DNA of 64,000 bases from Rana temporaria (GCF_905171775.1 NC_053489.1:389597849-389661848), one strand, 5' to 3'. Numbered from the stretch's first letter, positions 20,191 through 31,965 are shown. Notes: generated by a model not told the origin, from the letters alone. Numbers and translations are program-made.

Positions 20191-21347
20191 TTTGGGGTTC
20201 CGTGCGCGGCTAGCCTCCCAAAAAGTCTTACACATGTAGTATCCCCATACTCAGGAGAAGCAACAGAATGTATTTTGGGGTGTAATTCCATTTATGCCCA
20301 TGGCATGTTTGAGCAATATATCATTTAGTGAAAACTTTCCGCAACTTGTGTCAAAGTATAAAATATTCCATGGACGCGACATGCCTCTCAGAAAATAGCT
20401 TGGGGTGTCTACTTTCCAAAATGGGGTCATTTGGGGTGGTTTAGAAGCTTATGTCACACATCATCCACTCTTCTAACCACTTGAAGACAAAGCCCTTTCT
20501 GACACTTTTTGTTTACATGAAAACATTTTTCTTTTTTGCAAAAAAATTAAAGTTGAACCCCCAAACATTATATATTTTTTTAAAGCGAAGGCCCTACAGA
20601 TTAAAATGGTGGGTGTTGCATTTTTTTTTTCACACAGTATTTGCGCAACGATTTTTCAAACACATTTCTTTGGAAAAAAATACACTTTTTTTTATTTTAA
20701 TGCACTAAAACATACTATATTGCCCAAATGTTTGATGGAATAAAAAAGATGATTTTAGGCCGAGTACATGGATACCAAACACGACATGCTTTAAAGTTGC
20801 GCAAACGCGCAGTGGCGACAAACTTCATAATTTTTTAAAAGCCTTTACAGGTTACCACATTAGATTTACATAGAAGGTCTACTGCTAAAATTACTGCCCT
20901 CGATCTGACCTTTGCGGTGATACCTCACATGCATGATGCTAGACCGACGCTTGCGTTCGCCTTTGCGCAAGAGCAGGGGGGACAGGGGTGCTTTTTTTTT
21001 TTTTTTATTATTATTTTGCTTTTTTATTTTTTTTAAGCTGTTACTTCCTTTTTTTTTTTATTGTCATCTCAGGGAATGTTAATATCCCCTATGATAGCAA
21101 TAGGTAGTGACAGGTACTCTTTTTTTGAAAAAAATGGGGTCTATTAGACCCTAGATCTTTCCTCTGCCCTCAAAGCATCTGACCACACCAAGATCGGTGT
21201 GATAAAACGCTTTCCCAATGGCGCCGTTTATATCGGGGGGGGGCAGTTTTTTCATGCAGCCTGTTAGATTGATCGGTGGGTATGCCCACCATTAGAATAC
21301 CTCCCTTCATCCACCCACTTCTAATGATGGGCATACATGCTCCATTT

Positions 21348-21585
21348 ATATATGCCGAAGCATGGGGGCATCTTCCCGCAAAAAAGTTATGCCGTGTACA
21401 CTCGGTCGGTCTTTTCCACGGGCAAGCCTCCATCGGAATTTCGACCGTATGTACGTGGCATAAAGTTATGTCGCGTACACATGGTCGGACTTTTCCGCGG
21501 GCAAGCCTCCGTCGGAATTTCGATCGCATGTACACGGCATTAAGAGCAAAATCGCTCCTCCGCCCCCATGCTTCGGCATATATGC
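21348..21585. repeat. Nested hairpin MITE with a tandemly doubled core
   Basis: The outer arms ATATGCCGAAGCATGGGGGC and GCCCCCATGCTTCGGCATAT (about 21350 and 21564) are inverted. Between them are two head-to-tail copies of a ~78-bp unit, each starting TTATG(C/T)CG(T/C)GTACAC and ending near GTACRYGGCAT (21388-21465, 21466-21545). Confidence 0.6.
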
Positions 21586-21628
21586 TCTTTTTTTATTTTA
21601 ACTGTGGTGGTGAAATCACCTCCTACAG

Positions 21629-22831
21629 CAGGCATGTCCAAAGTCCGGCCCGCGGGTCAATCGCGGCCTGCGTTCCGGTCGGTCCGCCTAGTGGTCTTGA
21701 CATATATATATCTTTTATAGCCCCCAACGAAACCCTGAGCGCCGGGGGCCACAAAACATAGTATGCTGGCTGCCTTGGAGGGGGTGGGATGAGTGTTGTG
21801 CATACAGGAGAGTAGTTCCTGTTTACACAGCATCCTGTGTAAAAGGAAGTACCGTCTCTTTAAAGAGGCCCGTCGAGAAAACAGGAGTTTCTCCTGTTTG
21901 TCTGTTAGGGCTCGTCCCGCCCTCTCTCTGTCTCCTCTGCAGGCTGCACTGACAATGGTGAGTCTGCATTCATATGTAGTGGGTGCTGCATTTAAGGCAA
22001 CAGTGATGCTGCAGATGGGCACTGATTAGGCTGCATTGATGGGCACTGACCCTTATTTTGCTTCACAGTTGTTATTTAAAATTTAAGATTTTTTTTTCCT
22101 GAAACTTCCTTTTTAAAGTGAAGGTGCGCGTAATAAACCGATAAATACGGTATATCCAAATAACATGCCCAAGCTCATCTCTTTACCACACACAGCCACA
22201 AAGGCAGGAGAATTCTTGTTGGGCAGTGTATTAGTTGCTTGGAGGAACACACTTAGGCCTAGTACACACGATAGGATTTATCCGCAGGTACGGTCCTCCG
22301 GACCGTTTCCGCGGATAAATCCTCTGAGGATTTTGATCCGATGGAGTGTACACACCATCGGATCGAAATCCGCGCCGAATTCCCATCGCAATGACGTGTC
22401 GCGCCGTCGCCGCGGCGACGTGCGCGCCGCTGTCATATAAGGAATTCCACGCATGCGTCGAATCATTACGACGCATGCGAGGGATGGGTTCGGACGGATC
22501 GATCCGGTGAGTCTGTACAGACCACCGGATCGATCCGCTAGAGCCGATTCCAGCGGATAGATTTCTTAGCATGCTAAGAAATTTTTATCCGCTGGAAAAT
22601 CGGTCGGCCCGAAATATATCCGTAAATAAATATCCGCTGGATCGTACACACATGCGGATCTATCCGCTGAAACTGATCCGCGGATCAATTTCAGCGGATC
22701 GATCCTCTCGTGTGTACGGGGCCCTAGACCGAATTGCAATGGTTTAAAGAATGTCAGGCAAAATGGTCCGCCCTCAAGCATGTTCACTTCATTAAATCTG
22801 GCCCTCTTTGAAAAAAAATTGGACACCCCTG
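21629..22831. mobile_element. hAT-type non-autonomous transposon
   Basis: An exact 8-bp duplication TCCTACAG lies at 21621-21628 and 22832-22839. The ends CAGGCATGTCCAAA and TTGGACACCCCTG form a short imperfect inverted repeat with the usual hAT CAGG..CCTG form. No transposase is present. A Harbinger-like MITE occupies 22256-22723. Confidence 0.85.
22256..22723. mobile_element. Harbinger-like MITE within the hAT
   Basis: The ends GGCCTAGTACACACGAT and TCGTGTGTACGGGGCC are inverted, and the flanks are TTA (22253-22255) and CTA (22724-22726), an imperfect 3-bp duplication. The interior is packed with GGATCGATCC and CCGCGGAT words and is strongly self-complementary. Confidence 0.7.
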
Positions 22832-23284
22832 TCCTACAGCGTTGGAGTCACGGCTTTATGTATCGTGGGAGCAAACGCTGTTGCTGTCAAGATAAATAAA
22901 TCCGTGCTGCAGTTGAATGGCGTACCTGAAAACAAAAAAATGGTTAACAATAAAACACAGTAAACAGTAAAGAATAAAAAAATTACATACCTGAAAAGCA
23001 AGCATGATAAAACATAACAACAATAAAACATTGCAGAATAGAATACAGTAAAAAAGAGCAGAACAATAGAGAGAGAATAGAGAGGGAGAGAACAATAAAA
23101 CGACAACTATTTATTTATTTTTTTTTATATATTTTTTGTGTTTTTTATTTTTTACTTTTTTTTCAACACTTTTTTTGTAACTGTAACTGTTCAACTTTTC
23201 GGTTCCAGGTTTGGGTCTCTCAAAATGCGATGGCATCTTGGGAGACCCTGTGTAAGTGTGTCCTAGCCTGTGAAATGCTGTACC

Positions 23285-25167
23285 CTACGCTAAAACTGCA
23301 CTAGTGTCTGCACTAGCGTTCAAAACATTTACCAATGCAAAGACCAGGATTGTCAGGACAGCGGGGACAATAATAATGGGTGTCATGCCTATATCCACGC
23401 TTTCTACAGACACAACATTTTCTTTGGGGGGCTCGTTGGGTAGGGGTACTCTCAAGGACGGAAAATGCCTCTCATGCAGTTGGCTTACTGCATTTGGTTG
23501 GGAATGGTGAGGTGCAGCACTGCCTGGATACAGAAGGGCTGTGACGATCTCATCCTGGATTTGAAGGAAGGATCCAGTCTGTCCTGAAGCTCTGTATAGC
23601 ACATGAGCGTTCAGCAAAGCCAATTGAAATAAGTATAGAGACACTTTTTTGTACCAGCGTCTCGCCTTACGGGCAATTTGATATGGCACCAACAACTGGT
23701 CGTTGAGGTCCACCCCTCCCATATATATTCGTGGACACAGAGGGGTTTCTCCACAACACCAGCCACCGTACGAATTTGGACTGTCGTGTCTGCGTGAAGG
23801 GAGGTAAGAACGAATTATTATCCCTCCACTTCACAGTGAGCAAATTATTACACCTTGAGCAGGCTCTCTCCCCAGCCTAAGACGGGATTCTACAAGCCAC
23901 TAGGGAAAGCCCCGGCGATTAGGTCGCACAGTGCCACATGCTCCAATCTGATGATCAAACAAGTGACTAAAAAGTGGCACGCTCGTGTAATAATTGTCCA
24001 CATATAAGTGGTACCCCTTTACGAATAAGGGTGACACCAAGTCCCACACAATCTTGCCAGCGCTCCCTATGTAATCTGGGCAGTCCTACCGGACTATCTT
24101 TTCCCTCATAAACCATAAAGCGCCCTGTATAGCCTGTTGCCCTGTCACAGAGCTTATAGGTACTGTTTGAAAGACAAGCGGCCAGAAAATTTAATCAGGG
24201 ACTCATCAATGCAGACAACTTGATGGGGAGTATACAAGGCTGCAAAACGTTTGTTGAAGTGGTTTATGAGGGGCCGAATTTTGTAGAGCCGATCGTATCC
24301 AGGGTCTCCACGAGGACGACAAAGTTCATTGTCGTTGAAGTGCATGAACCGAAAGACCGCCTTGTATAATTTCCTTGCCATGGAGGCAGAGAACACGGGC
24401 ATATGGTCATGTGGACCAATACGTCCGCAACTCCGGGAATTTATGTATGCCCATGTTGAAGGAAAGGCTCAGAAAGATCTTAAATTCGTAAACCGTAGCT
24501 TGTTTCCATTCTCTGGCAAGGGCGGACTGGGGACAAATGGCAATGAAATGACCAGCATACAAATTAGTCTGGCCCACAATAGATCTATAGAGATCTTCCG
24601 TGAAAAACAGTGAATAAAAATCAAGTGACGTAAAATCAGCTGTTTCCACCTGAATACCAGGTTGGCCAGTGAATGGGGGAAGTACGGGTGCTGCAGAAGT
24701 GGTGGGGACCCAATCAGGATTGGCGAATGCAGCAGGAAGGGCACTATGGGCACGACAGGCCTGTCTTTGTCTTCTTCTTGGTGCCAGCGGAACAGTACTT
24801 GTGCTTGCCACCTCGCCAGCTTGAACTGCACTTATGGGACTCGCCACGTCACCAAGTGTTACTGCAGTGCTGAATGTACGACCAGGGTGTACTAGGCCGC
24901 TGGTGCTTGTCAGTTCACCAGAAGGAATAGCGGCGCTAGTACTGGCTTTCTGCTCCATTGCACCTCAACAACAGCAGAATGGGGTCAGGTACGCCTGACC
25001 TTAGCAGGGACCTCATCTTCGTCGTCAGAGCTATCTGACATGGAGCTGCTGTCTTTTATGGGATTGTATTCTGAGCCCGAATCTGACAGATGCGTGACCT
25101 CCTCTTCACTATCTGTCATGCTCAGAAACTCGTAGGCCTCTTTACTAGTGTACCTTCGATTTGGCAT
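23285..25167 (-). pseudogene. piggyBac-like (PGBD-type) transposase
   Basis: It starts at MPNRRYTSKEAYEFLSMTDS (25167), an acidic Ser/Asp-rich N-terminus. Several frames follow: 24958-24407 (DFYSLFFTEDLYRSIVGQTN), then 24402-24154 with the first catalytic Asp in VVCIDESLIKFSGRL. Near 24000 a frame reads YHLYVDNYYTS with the second Asp, and 23722 starts GGVDLNDQLLVPYQIARKAR with the third. The C-terminal Cys-rich domain is still readable out of frame at about 23440-23320 (RHDTHYYCPRCPDNPGLC). At least three frameshifts disrupt it. The piggyBac family moves at TTAA, in agreement with the flanks. Confidence 0.85.
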
Positions 25168-25599
25168 TTTGGGCTCTAAATTTAGTGGTACACTAGTAAG
25201 GATTCACAGGTAAAAAAGCACCTGACTGTCAGCAAATGTATAAAACGCTACCAAAAAAAAATGTTAGCGATCGCAGGGATCAGGCCTGTCTCTGCGAACG
25301 CTGCAGTTATGTGTGTTGTGTTTTGTAAGTGACAGTGATCGATCGATACTGCACATGGGTGGGCTGGGCTGGGTTGGGCGGAGGGGCAAAATGCAGGTGA
25401 TAGCAGGTATCTGGGCTGATCCCGCTAACAATGCGTGTTTTTGGAACCCTAAACTGCTGGGTACGCTAGTATAGATCCGATCAGATAATATACCACTAAG
25501 GGAGGTGTATGTGCGTGGGTATTGCGCGTGGGTGTTAGCGATACTGGCACTAATCTGACGCTGCCTGGGGTGACGCAGACCCTAACTGACACTAAAATT

Positions 25600-26045
25600 T
25601 AATTGATATCACCCGCCGGGCTATCAGGGGGTTAAACCTTTATTGGGTTATATATACAGCGGGTGCCCTGATGCTATAAAAAGCAAACTAACCAACCAGC
25701 ATCACCCGTAACACTTTTACGGCGATCACTGGTAAAGGGTTAACTCTAGGGGCAATCAGGGGGTTAAAACCTTTATTAGGCAATATATGGGGGAACCTGA
25801 CGCTATATAAAAACCTGATTGGGAACCTAAATAACTAACTGGCTAACCAGTGTCACCAGTGAAACTTATACGGTGATCACTGGTGAAAGGGTTAACTCTA
25901 GGGGCAATCAGGGGGTTAAAACCTTTATTAGATAATATATGGGGTACCTGACGCTATAAAAACCTGGCGGCGAACCTAAAAAAATAACTGGCTACCTAGT
26001 GGCACCAGCGACACTACAGCGATCAAGGGGTAAACCTGTATTGGG
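25600..26045. repeat. Tandem repeat of about 130-150 bp units
   Basis: Three degenerate direct units share CAGGGGGTTAAA(A)CCTTTATT...CCTGA(C/T)GCTATA(T)AAA...GG(C/T)GATCACTGGT(G/A)AA. They lie between the piggyBac transposase start and the right terminus, where regulatory sequence would be expected. Confidence 0.7.
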
Positions 26046-26727
26046 GGGGTAGGGGGCTACCCTGGACCTAAAGGGGCCTAACACTAATGTCCCTAACACT
26101 TTTTACTGTCACAGATGACACTAAATGCAGTGATCAGTAAATAAATGATCACTGCAATCAGTGACACTGTGACTGGGGGTGATCTGGGGGGTGGATTGTT
26201 TGCCTATGTGTACCTACGTGTCAGTGTAGTGTTGGTGCACTTACTTGATGTCTTCTCTCCTTTCGTCCGGCGATCTGGACAAAAAGGAGAGATGACATCA
26301 CTTCCTCCTGCCTGTATTTACATTACACAGGCAGGGGAAGCTTCTCATTCGCCAGGAGCGATCGTGAGGAGGTGGCCAGAAATCAATGGCCGCCCCCTCA
26401 TCCCGGATCGCTCCTGAAGCCAAACGGACCGCCGCAGGCACCGGGGGGGTTGGGAAGGCAGGCATGTACATGTACGCCCATGTGCCCACCCGTGCCATTC
26501 TGTCGACGTATATCGTCGTGCCGCGGTCCTTAAGTGGTTAATACTGCAATAAAATTGCAAATTGGCAAGACATTGTCAACTCAGACTTCACATATTTTTG
26601 CAACGTACATGTCATTCTAAAAAGGTTATATTTTTATTGCTTGTTGTACAAAATAAACTATACTGGGTTGTTGACATGGGAGATTAAACTGAAGCAAAAG
26701 CCAATGCTAAAAATGTATAGAAAATAC

Positions 26728-26832
26728 CTTTGTTATGCAAGTAGTTCAAGGCTTCAGCAATATCTCTCACAACAAAACTGGCTTCCCTTTCATTGAAATG
26801 TCTCCTTTGGTGTATGTGATTTAGTATAGAAC
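26728..26832 (-). CDS. mknk2: mknk2 exon: helix D/E region of the kinase domain
   Basis: This 105-bp exon encodes GGSILNHIHQRRHFNEREAS followed by FVVRDIAEALNYLHNK. The first Gly codon is shared with the upstream exon (phase 1), and the last base starts the Gly codon completed at 6551. The acceptor is TTTTTTACAG and the donor GTATTT on the minus strand. It forms the part of the kinase domain between the hinge and the catalytic loop. HIH.RRHFNE and LHNKG favour MNK2 over MNK1 by recall. The downstream intron is about 20.2 kb and contains the Tc1/Penelope nest and the piggyBac element. Confidence 0.93.
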
Positions 26833-27900
26833 CTGTAAAAAAGCAAAACAGCAACACTGTATTAAGGCACTTGCACTCACTGGTTTAATATGCAAACCAA
26901 GGTTTTCCAAATTCCCTCATGTCTCTTCCAACTAAGAAAACTTTTAATTCTGTAAAATTTAATGGGGACCAGCAGCTCACCTCTACGTATAAGCCCTGCC
27001 TTGAGGTGACTGAGCATGATCAGATGCGCAACCCCATCTAGTGGCTATACCCCTTCACACACTGAAAAGCAGTAGCAAGTAGTGAGCAAAATGGTAATAA
27101 CCATCCTAACTACAGCAACATGCAGAAATTATAATAAAAAAATAAAAACTTCATCTCATTCAATTTGACTGCATTTGTTAAGAAAAATGCAAATCCTTCT
27201 GTAATCGGCACCCGTGCAGAGCAGGTGACCTTCCGTGGTTATTATACAGCAGTGCAGATGCATGCCACGGGACAGTGGCAATCACTATAGTAATGGGGAC
27301 TTCTACAGGAATTCTCCACTTCTACAGTGGTTCCACAGGTATGACATTTGCATGCTTACATGAAACTATTCAATAACATTCATACTTGGAATTCCCCTTT
27401 AATGAATTGGCCAGTGCCAAGTGAATACAAATGATTAGGATAATTTAAGAACTATGCTGTTATGCAGTAAGAAATAGAGAATTTATTGCTTGACTCCCAA
27501 CCTGTAAAATATTGAAGCTGAGCAGCAAAAAAATAGATCCATGGACACAGTGCAGTAAGTCCAACTCATTTACTTTGGATATTGAAACCATATGAGAGTA
27601 GGAAATTTGTTTCCTTCAAAGGTCTTGAGACACGCTACTGAACTTTTTAAAGTAGATCAGGAGATATGCATCTTGGGCAACTGTGGAGGAAATGCAGATG
27701 TGGCATCTATACCATTTTCAATAAATTAAAAAATTAAATTAAAAAATTAGGATGTACTTGGTGATGAACCAAAAAATTCAAATACCCAGGTATTTCAGAT
27801 ACCACCTGTAAATGCGAAAGTGAAACACCTTGCGATAGCTTTGATGTTTCTCTGGGCTTTTATGTAACTGGAACAAATCCATACTTCTACCCAAAGTCCA
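26833..27900. other. Intronic sequence, no gene recognised
   Basis: No coding sequence and no confirmed element termini. Ordinary AT-rich intron. Confidence 0.5.
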
Positions 27901-28590
27901 TGGGCCAGATTCACCAAAAACTCCGGCGGCGTAACGTATCGTCTTTACGTTACACCACCGCAAGTTTTCAGTGTAAGTGCCTGATTCTCAAAGCACTTAC
28001 CTGTAAACTTGCGGCGGTGTAACGTAAAGCCGTCCGGCGCAAGCCCGCCCAATTCAAATGGGGCGTGTACCATTTAAATTAGGCGTGCTCCCGCGCCGGA
28101 CGTACTGCACATGCTCCGTTTTGAAATTCCCGCCGTGCTTTGCGCAAAGTGACGTAATTTTTTAGAACGGCGACGTGCGTAACGTACATTCGTATTCCCG
28201 GACGTCTTACGCCAAAAAAAAAAATAGAAATTCGACCCGGGAACGACGGCCATACTTTAACATGGCTCGTCTAAAGTTAAGCCATGTTAAAGCAGGCTTA
28301 ACTTTGCGACGGGAAAAAATTACTAGCGACGACGTAACGAACGCGAAAACCTTTGTGGATCGCCGTAAACCCTCATTTGCATACCCGACGCAGGAAAACA
28401 ACGCAAACTCCACCCGGCGGCGGCCGAAGTATTGCATCCTAAGATCCGACGGTGTAAGTCAATTACACCTGTCGGATCTTAGGGCTATCTATGCGGAACT
28501 GATTCTATGAATCAGCCGTATAGATACGACAAGAGATACGACGGTGTATCAGGAGATACGCCGTCGTATCTCTTCTGTGAATCTGGCCCA
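27901..28590. mobile_element. MITE with TGGGCCAGATTCAC termini
   Basis: TGGGCCAGATTCAC at the left and GTGAATCTGGCCCA at the right are perfect inverted repeats. The interior is rich in CG and in ACGGCGTA-type words, as in 5453-6171. No coding content. Flanking bases do not show a clear duplication. Confidence 0.7.
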
Positions 28591-29299
28591 ACATGTTTGA
28601 GAGAGGAATGCGTATAAAAAAAGGAAAAACGCATGTGGCTCACATACAGATTTGTATTCATCTGTATTCTATTGATACGCCACGCAACTTCTAGGATGCT
28701 CCGGCGTATCTTTGTTTTGTATCCACAAAACAAGATACGCCAGAAGCTGGGCTAGATCCGACTGACGTACGTCTTAGTACGCCGTCGGATCTAAGGTGCA
28801 TATTTACGCTGGCCGCTAGGTGGCGCTTCCGTTGATTTCCGCGTCGAGTATGCAAATTAGCTAGATACGCCAATCCACAAACGTACGTCTGGCCGGCGCA
28901 TTTTCTTACGTCGTTTCCGTAAGGCTTTTTCCGGCGTAACGTTGCCCCTGGGACTATGAGGCGTACGCAATGTTAAGTATGGACATCGGGCCAGCGTCGA
29001 ATTTTCGTTGTTTACGTAGTTTGCATAAAACGTTCGCGAATAGGGCTTTGCATAGAATTACGTTCACGTCGAAAGCATTGGCAAAAGCAAAAAAACATCA
29101 TTTACGTGGGGTCAAGACGTTCTAACATAAAACACGCCCACAATGTAGTGATTTGAATTGCGCGTCCTTACGCCGACACATTTACACGTGCAAATTCTTT
29201 GTGGATACGGAAAATACGCTGTAAGTTACGGCGGCGTAGTGTATCTGAGACACGCTACGCCGGACTTAAAAATGCGCCGAGGTACGTGGATCTGGCCCA
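28591..29299. mobile_element. Second copy of the GGCCAGAT-type MITE, left end missing
   Basis: The right end GGATCTGGCCCA (29288-29299) and the CG-rich interior match the preceding MITE family. Either the left end was lost or the element is nested with its neighbour and shares its terminus. Confidence 0.5.
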
Positions 29300-29301
29300 A
29301 A

Positions 29302-29589
29302 AAGTCTAAGACAATATACACATTCTAGTGTCCAACCCCGATTCTCTAACGCCCCCCCCCCCCCCCCTCCTATACACACACATCTTATACACACACATCT
29401 CTTCCCCCAATATCCCCTAAAAAACACCCCTGGCATTAGTGTGCCAACAGTTCCCATTGTTCGGCAGTAGTTACCAGTTTGGAGGGTGTGGGGGCAGGTG
29501 GGTTCTATTTGAGGGGGGAGGTGTGTATATGGGGGGTGGGGAGGGGGATCAGGGATGGACACTAGAATGTGCATATTGTTTTAGACATT
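29302..29589. repeat. Palindromic MITE with C-rich/G-rich loop
   Basis: AGTCTAAGACAATATACACA at 29302 pairs with the inverted copy ending near 29589 (ATGTGCATATTGTTTTAGAC), followed by TTCTAGTGTCCA pairing with TGGACACTAGAA. The interior has a run of about 17 C and a G-rich stretch that can pair with it. Confidence 0.65.
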
Positions 29590-29799
29590 TGTAGTTATTG
29601 ATAACTTGCGGTAGCCATAAAATGGAGAGTAACCCCCAGATGTAATCACACTCAATACTATTGAATGTCTTGGCCAGGTCAAAGAACAACAGGGATGTAA
29701 TTTTGTAATTTTCTGTGGGGACCTAAATATTAAAAAAGGCTCTTGAAATGTTAGCTGCCAAGAATTTATTGGGCATAAATAATTTTTGGTCTGAGTATA

Positions 29800-29984
29800 C
29801 AGTGGGGCAAAAAAGTATTTAGTCAGCCACCAATAGTGCAAGTTCTCCCACTTAAAAAGATTAAAAAAATGTTGTCCCTCGTAGTTGAGGTATACCTATG
29901 ATGACAATTACAGGTCTCTCTCATCTTTTTAAGTGGGAGAACTTGCACAATTGGTGGCTGACTAAATACTTTTTTGCCCCACTG
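29800..29984. mobile_element. Tc1/mariner-type MITE
   Basis: Ends CAGTGGGGCAAAAAAGTATT and the inverted copy AATACTTTTTTGCCCCACTG are flanked by TA (29798-29799 and 29985-29986). The 185-bp element has terminal inverted repeats of about 60 bp. The TA target and CAGTG start are typical of Tc1/mariner. Confidence 0.88.
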
Positions 29985-30252
29985 TACTACTATATGATCA
30001 CGTTCATTACCCTAGATTCACAGATGTGAATTCCAACTTATTAATATGATGGGGCAATAGGAATCAGTAAAAAGGTAGGTCGATCATGACCTGGGGACAT
30101 AGAATCTGGTATGTGTCTGTTTTGGTATAGACTTCCACTGGTCACCTTATTAGGAAAACTGGTCAAAACTTCCTCTAGCTCTTAAAGTGTTTAAGGAGTT
30201 AGAAATATGTGTTTCCTGGGAAAGGTGTAGAGAACGTCCAACATCATTATAC

Positions 30253-30255
<3 letters not shown>

Positions 30256-30300
<45 letters not shown>
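30256..30300. repeat. (GA)n microsatellite
   Basis: About 22 uninterrupted GA units. Confidence 0.97.
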
Positions 30301-30304
<4 letters not shown>

Positions 30305-30399
30305 AGACCATAGGATACGTTGAACCCGCCGTGTAGAGCTGACTGTGCAGGCGCCGTATACCGCCGACTCGCAGCTTGGCTATTTACGGAAATCTGGTA

Positions 30400-30794
30400 A
30401 CGCGCCTTGTGCGACATGGGAACTGTTTCACCAGACGTCAATCATCTAACCCAGGGATAGGAACGCCCAGTCCCGCAGCAATCAGAACCCTGAAGCCGGG
30501 GAGAAAATCACAATATAACGGTATGTACAGAAGAAGATTTTCACCGCTCCAGGTGAGCCCTATAGACAATCAGGGACGGTCGGATTACCAAGGTGCTGGC
30601 AATGCACGTAGCAGTAGCAATAGGAGGAAGGAGATGGACAGCCGCACTCCGAAATAACTTTTCAAAAAAGTTGTCTTTTATTTTCAAGCAGGAACATGCA
30701 TAATCACCACAACCATAAACCAGGACAGCAGACTAGTTTCGCACTCTTGCTAGTGCTTAATCATGGCTTTGGAGCATGCTCAAGCAAAAGATCT
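30400..30794 (-). mobile_element. Penelope-type leader relic with hammerhead-like motif
   Basis: On the minus strand a motif at 30731-30770 is followed by an AT-containing leader resembling the other Penelope leaders in the window. No protein-coding part is seen. The assignment rests on the motif and on general resemblance. Confidence 0.4.
30731..30770 (-). ncRNA. Hammerhead-like motif (degenerate core)
   Basis: On the minus strand: ATGATTA in place of CTGANGA, stem II GCACT-AGCAAG-AGTGC (five perfect pairs), GAA, self-complementary ACTAGT as stem III, then C at the cleavage position. The stems are sound, but the core has lost two invariant bases. Confidence 0.4.
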
Positions 30795-31450
30795 ATGAGG
30801 GTGGGAGGCCGTTTACATCCAAACAGCAGCTCTGTGAGGCTGTTCTGACATCTTGCAAACAAATTCAAGCAGAAACTGTCCAAAAACTCACAAGTTCAAT
30901 GAATGCAAGACTTGTGAAGCTGCTATCAAAGAAGGGGTCGTATGTTAAAATGTAACGTGACCTGTTAAAATGTTTAAAAAGTTAAAATGTTGCTCAAAGT
31001 TTGATTGAAATAGCTTTTGATTTCATGCAAATATGCTGCAAACACAACAAATGACAATTTTCAGTTCTTTACAACCTATAAAGTGTTTTGAAATTTACTG
31101 TGCGTAATAATCTGGAACAGTGCATTGTAGGTTTTTTATTTTGAATACATTTTTTTTTTTACCATTAGGAGGTTTGTTCAATAAAATTTTAATTGTACTC
31201 TTAATAGTTGATAACATGATAATTATGCCGACTGTTTACATCAATTATTTAGGTAAATTAGAAAAATATCATTGGCATAATAATTTGGAACAGGGTGTTC
31301 ATGTTGTCTTTTTCTTTTGGTTTTTATGCAAGTATATTATCAGCTACGATTATACCTCAAATTACTCAATGAAATGAATAGTCCTGCTCACATAATGTGT
31401 TGCAATGTGACTTTTAGTAATTTTGTTTATATTTCATAAAACACAATCAC
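30795..31450 (+). mobile_element. DNA-transposon relic, probably mariner-like
   Basis: Contains fragments in the style of a dead transposase (AACTGTCCAAAAACTCACAA...GAAGCTGCTATCAAAG) and two copies of a CATAATAAT(C/T)TGGAACAG word (about 31105 and 31275). No inverted termini were confirmed and no frame is open. Confidence 0.35.
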
Positions 31451-31460
31451 CCAGAATTTT

Positions 31461-31515
31461 AACTCCCTGAAGAAGGAATATACAGTAACAATTCCGAAAC
31501 ATGTTGGGCGTTACA
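31461..31515 (+). ncRNA. Hammerhead-ribozyme-like motif with consensus core
   Basis: Stem I arm AAC-T-CC, core CTGAAGA (31467-31473, agrees with CUGANGA), stem II GGAAT...ATTCC (31475-31479 with 31491-31495), GAA (31496-31498), self-complementary ACATGT (31499-31504), T at the cleavage position and return arm GG-GC-GTT pairing with AAC..CC. The self-complementary stem III would suit a dimeric fold. It is the best consensus match among the plus-strand motifs. Confidence 0.5.
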
Positions 31516-31819
31516 GAATACCTTTTATACTGACCACAGCATGACTGGCAGCTCATGGGAATACATGTACCAACTGGGTTTGATTGCAATTTTCTATTGT
31601 GCAATATATACTATGTATATGTATATCTTGTTTTTATTACTGTAGGGCTATGTTTGCAAAGTTAATCCATATTTCATTGGTTCTCATAATTTCAATTAGA
31701 GGGGGTCCAAGAGGTGGTAGCAGCGATGGATTTTTATTTTTTCAGCTTGCTGGCAGAGGCAGCCAGCACCAAATTTGCAGATGCCAAGATTGTAGTTCTG
31801 GCCACCCACAGACTTCTGG

Positions 31820-31965
31820 CGCTAACAGATTGGTTGCTAGGAGTTAATGCACATCATTACTGCCGATTGGTTGCTAGAAGATACTGAACATCATTACTAC
31901 CAACTGATTGGTTGCTAGAGGTTAATGCACATAATTACTGCCAACTGATTGGCTGCTAGATAGAT
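31820..31965 (+). repeat. Minisatellite of about 45-bp units
   Basis: Units contain GATTGGTTGCTAGAGGTTAA and TGCACATCATTACTGCC. Three to four degenerate copies lie at about 31828, 31868, 31905 and 31945. Each unit carries an ATTGG box. Confidence 0.75.

Larger units (their letters stand above)
19021..26537 (-). mobile_element. piggyBac-like element with nested insertions
   Basis: It is flanked by TTAA at 19017-19020 and 26538-26541. Both ends begin CCACTTAAG when read inward, forming the terminal inverted repeat. It carries a disrupted piggyBac-type transposase on the minus strand (about 25167-23300), long non-coding arms with inverted and tandem repeats, and a nested hAT at 21629-22831. The two ends are assigned to one element by TTAA, by the matched termini and by the transposase between them. 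The total of 7.5 kb includes the insertions. Confidence 0.75.

Noticed and set aside
21276..21761. 161-codon plus frame
   Set aside because: Translation of hairpin MITE sequence and a hAT end; no domain.
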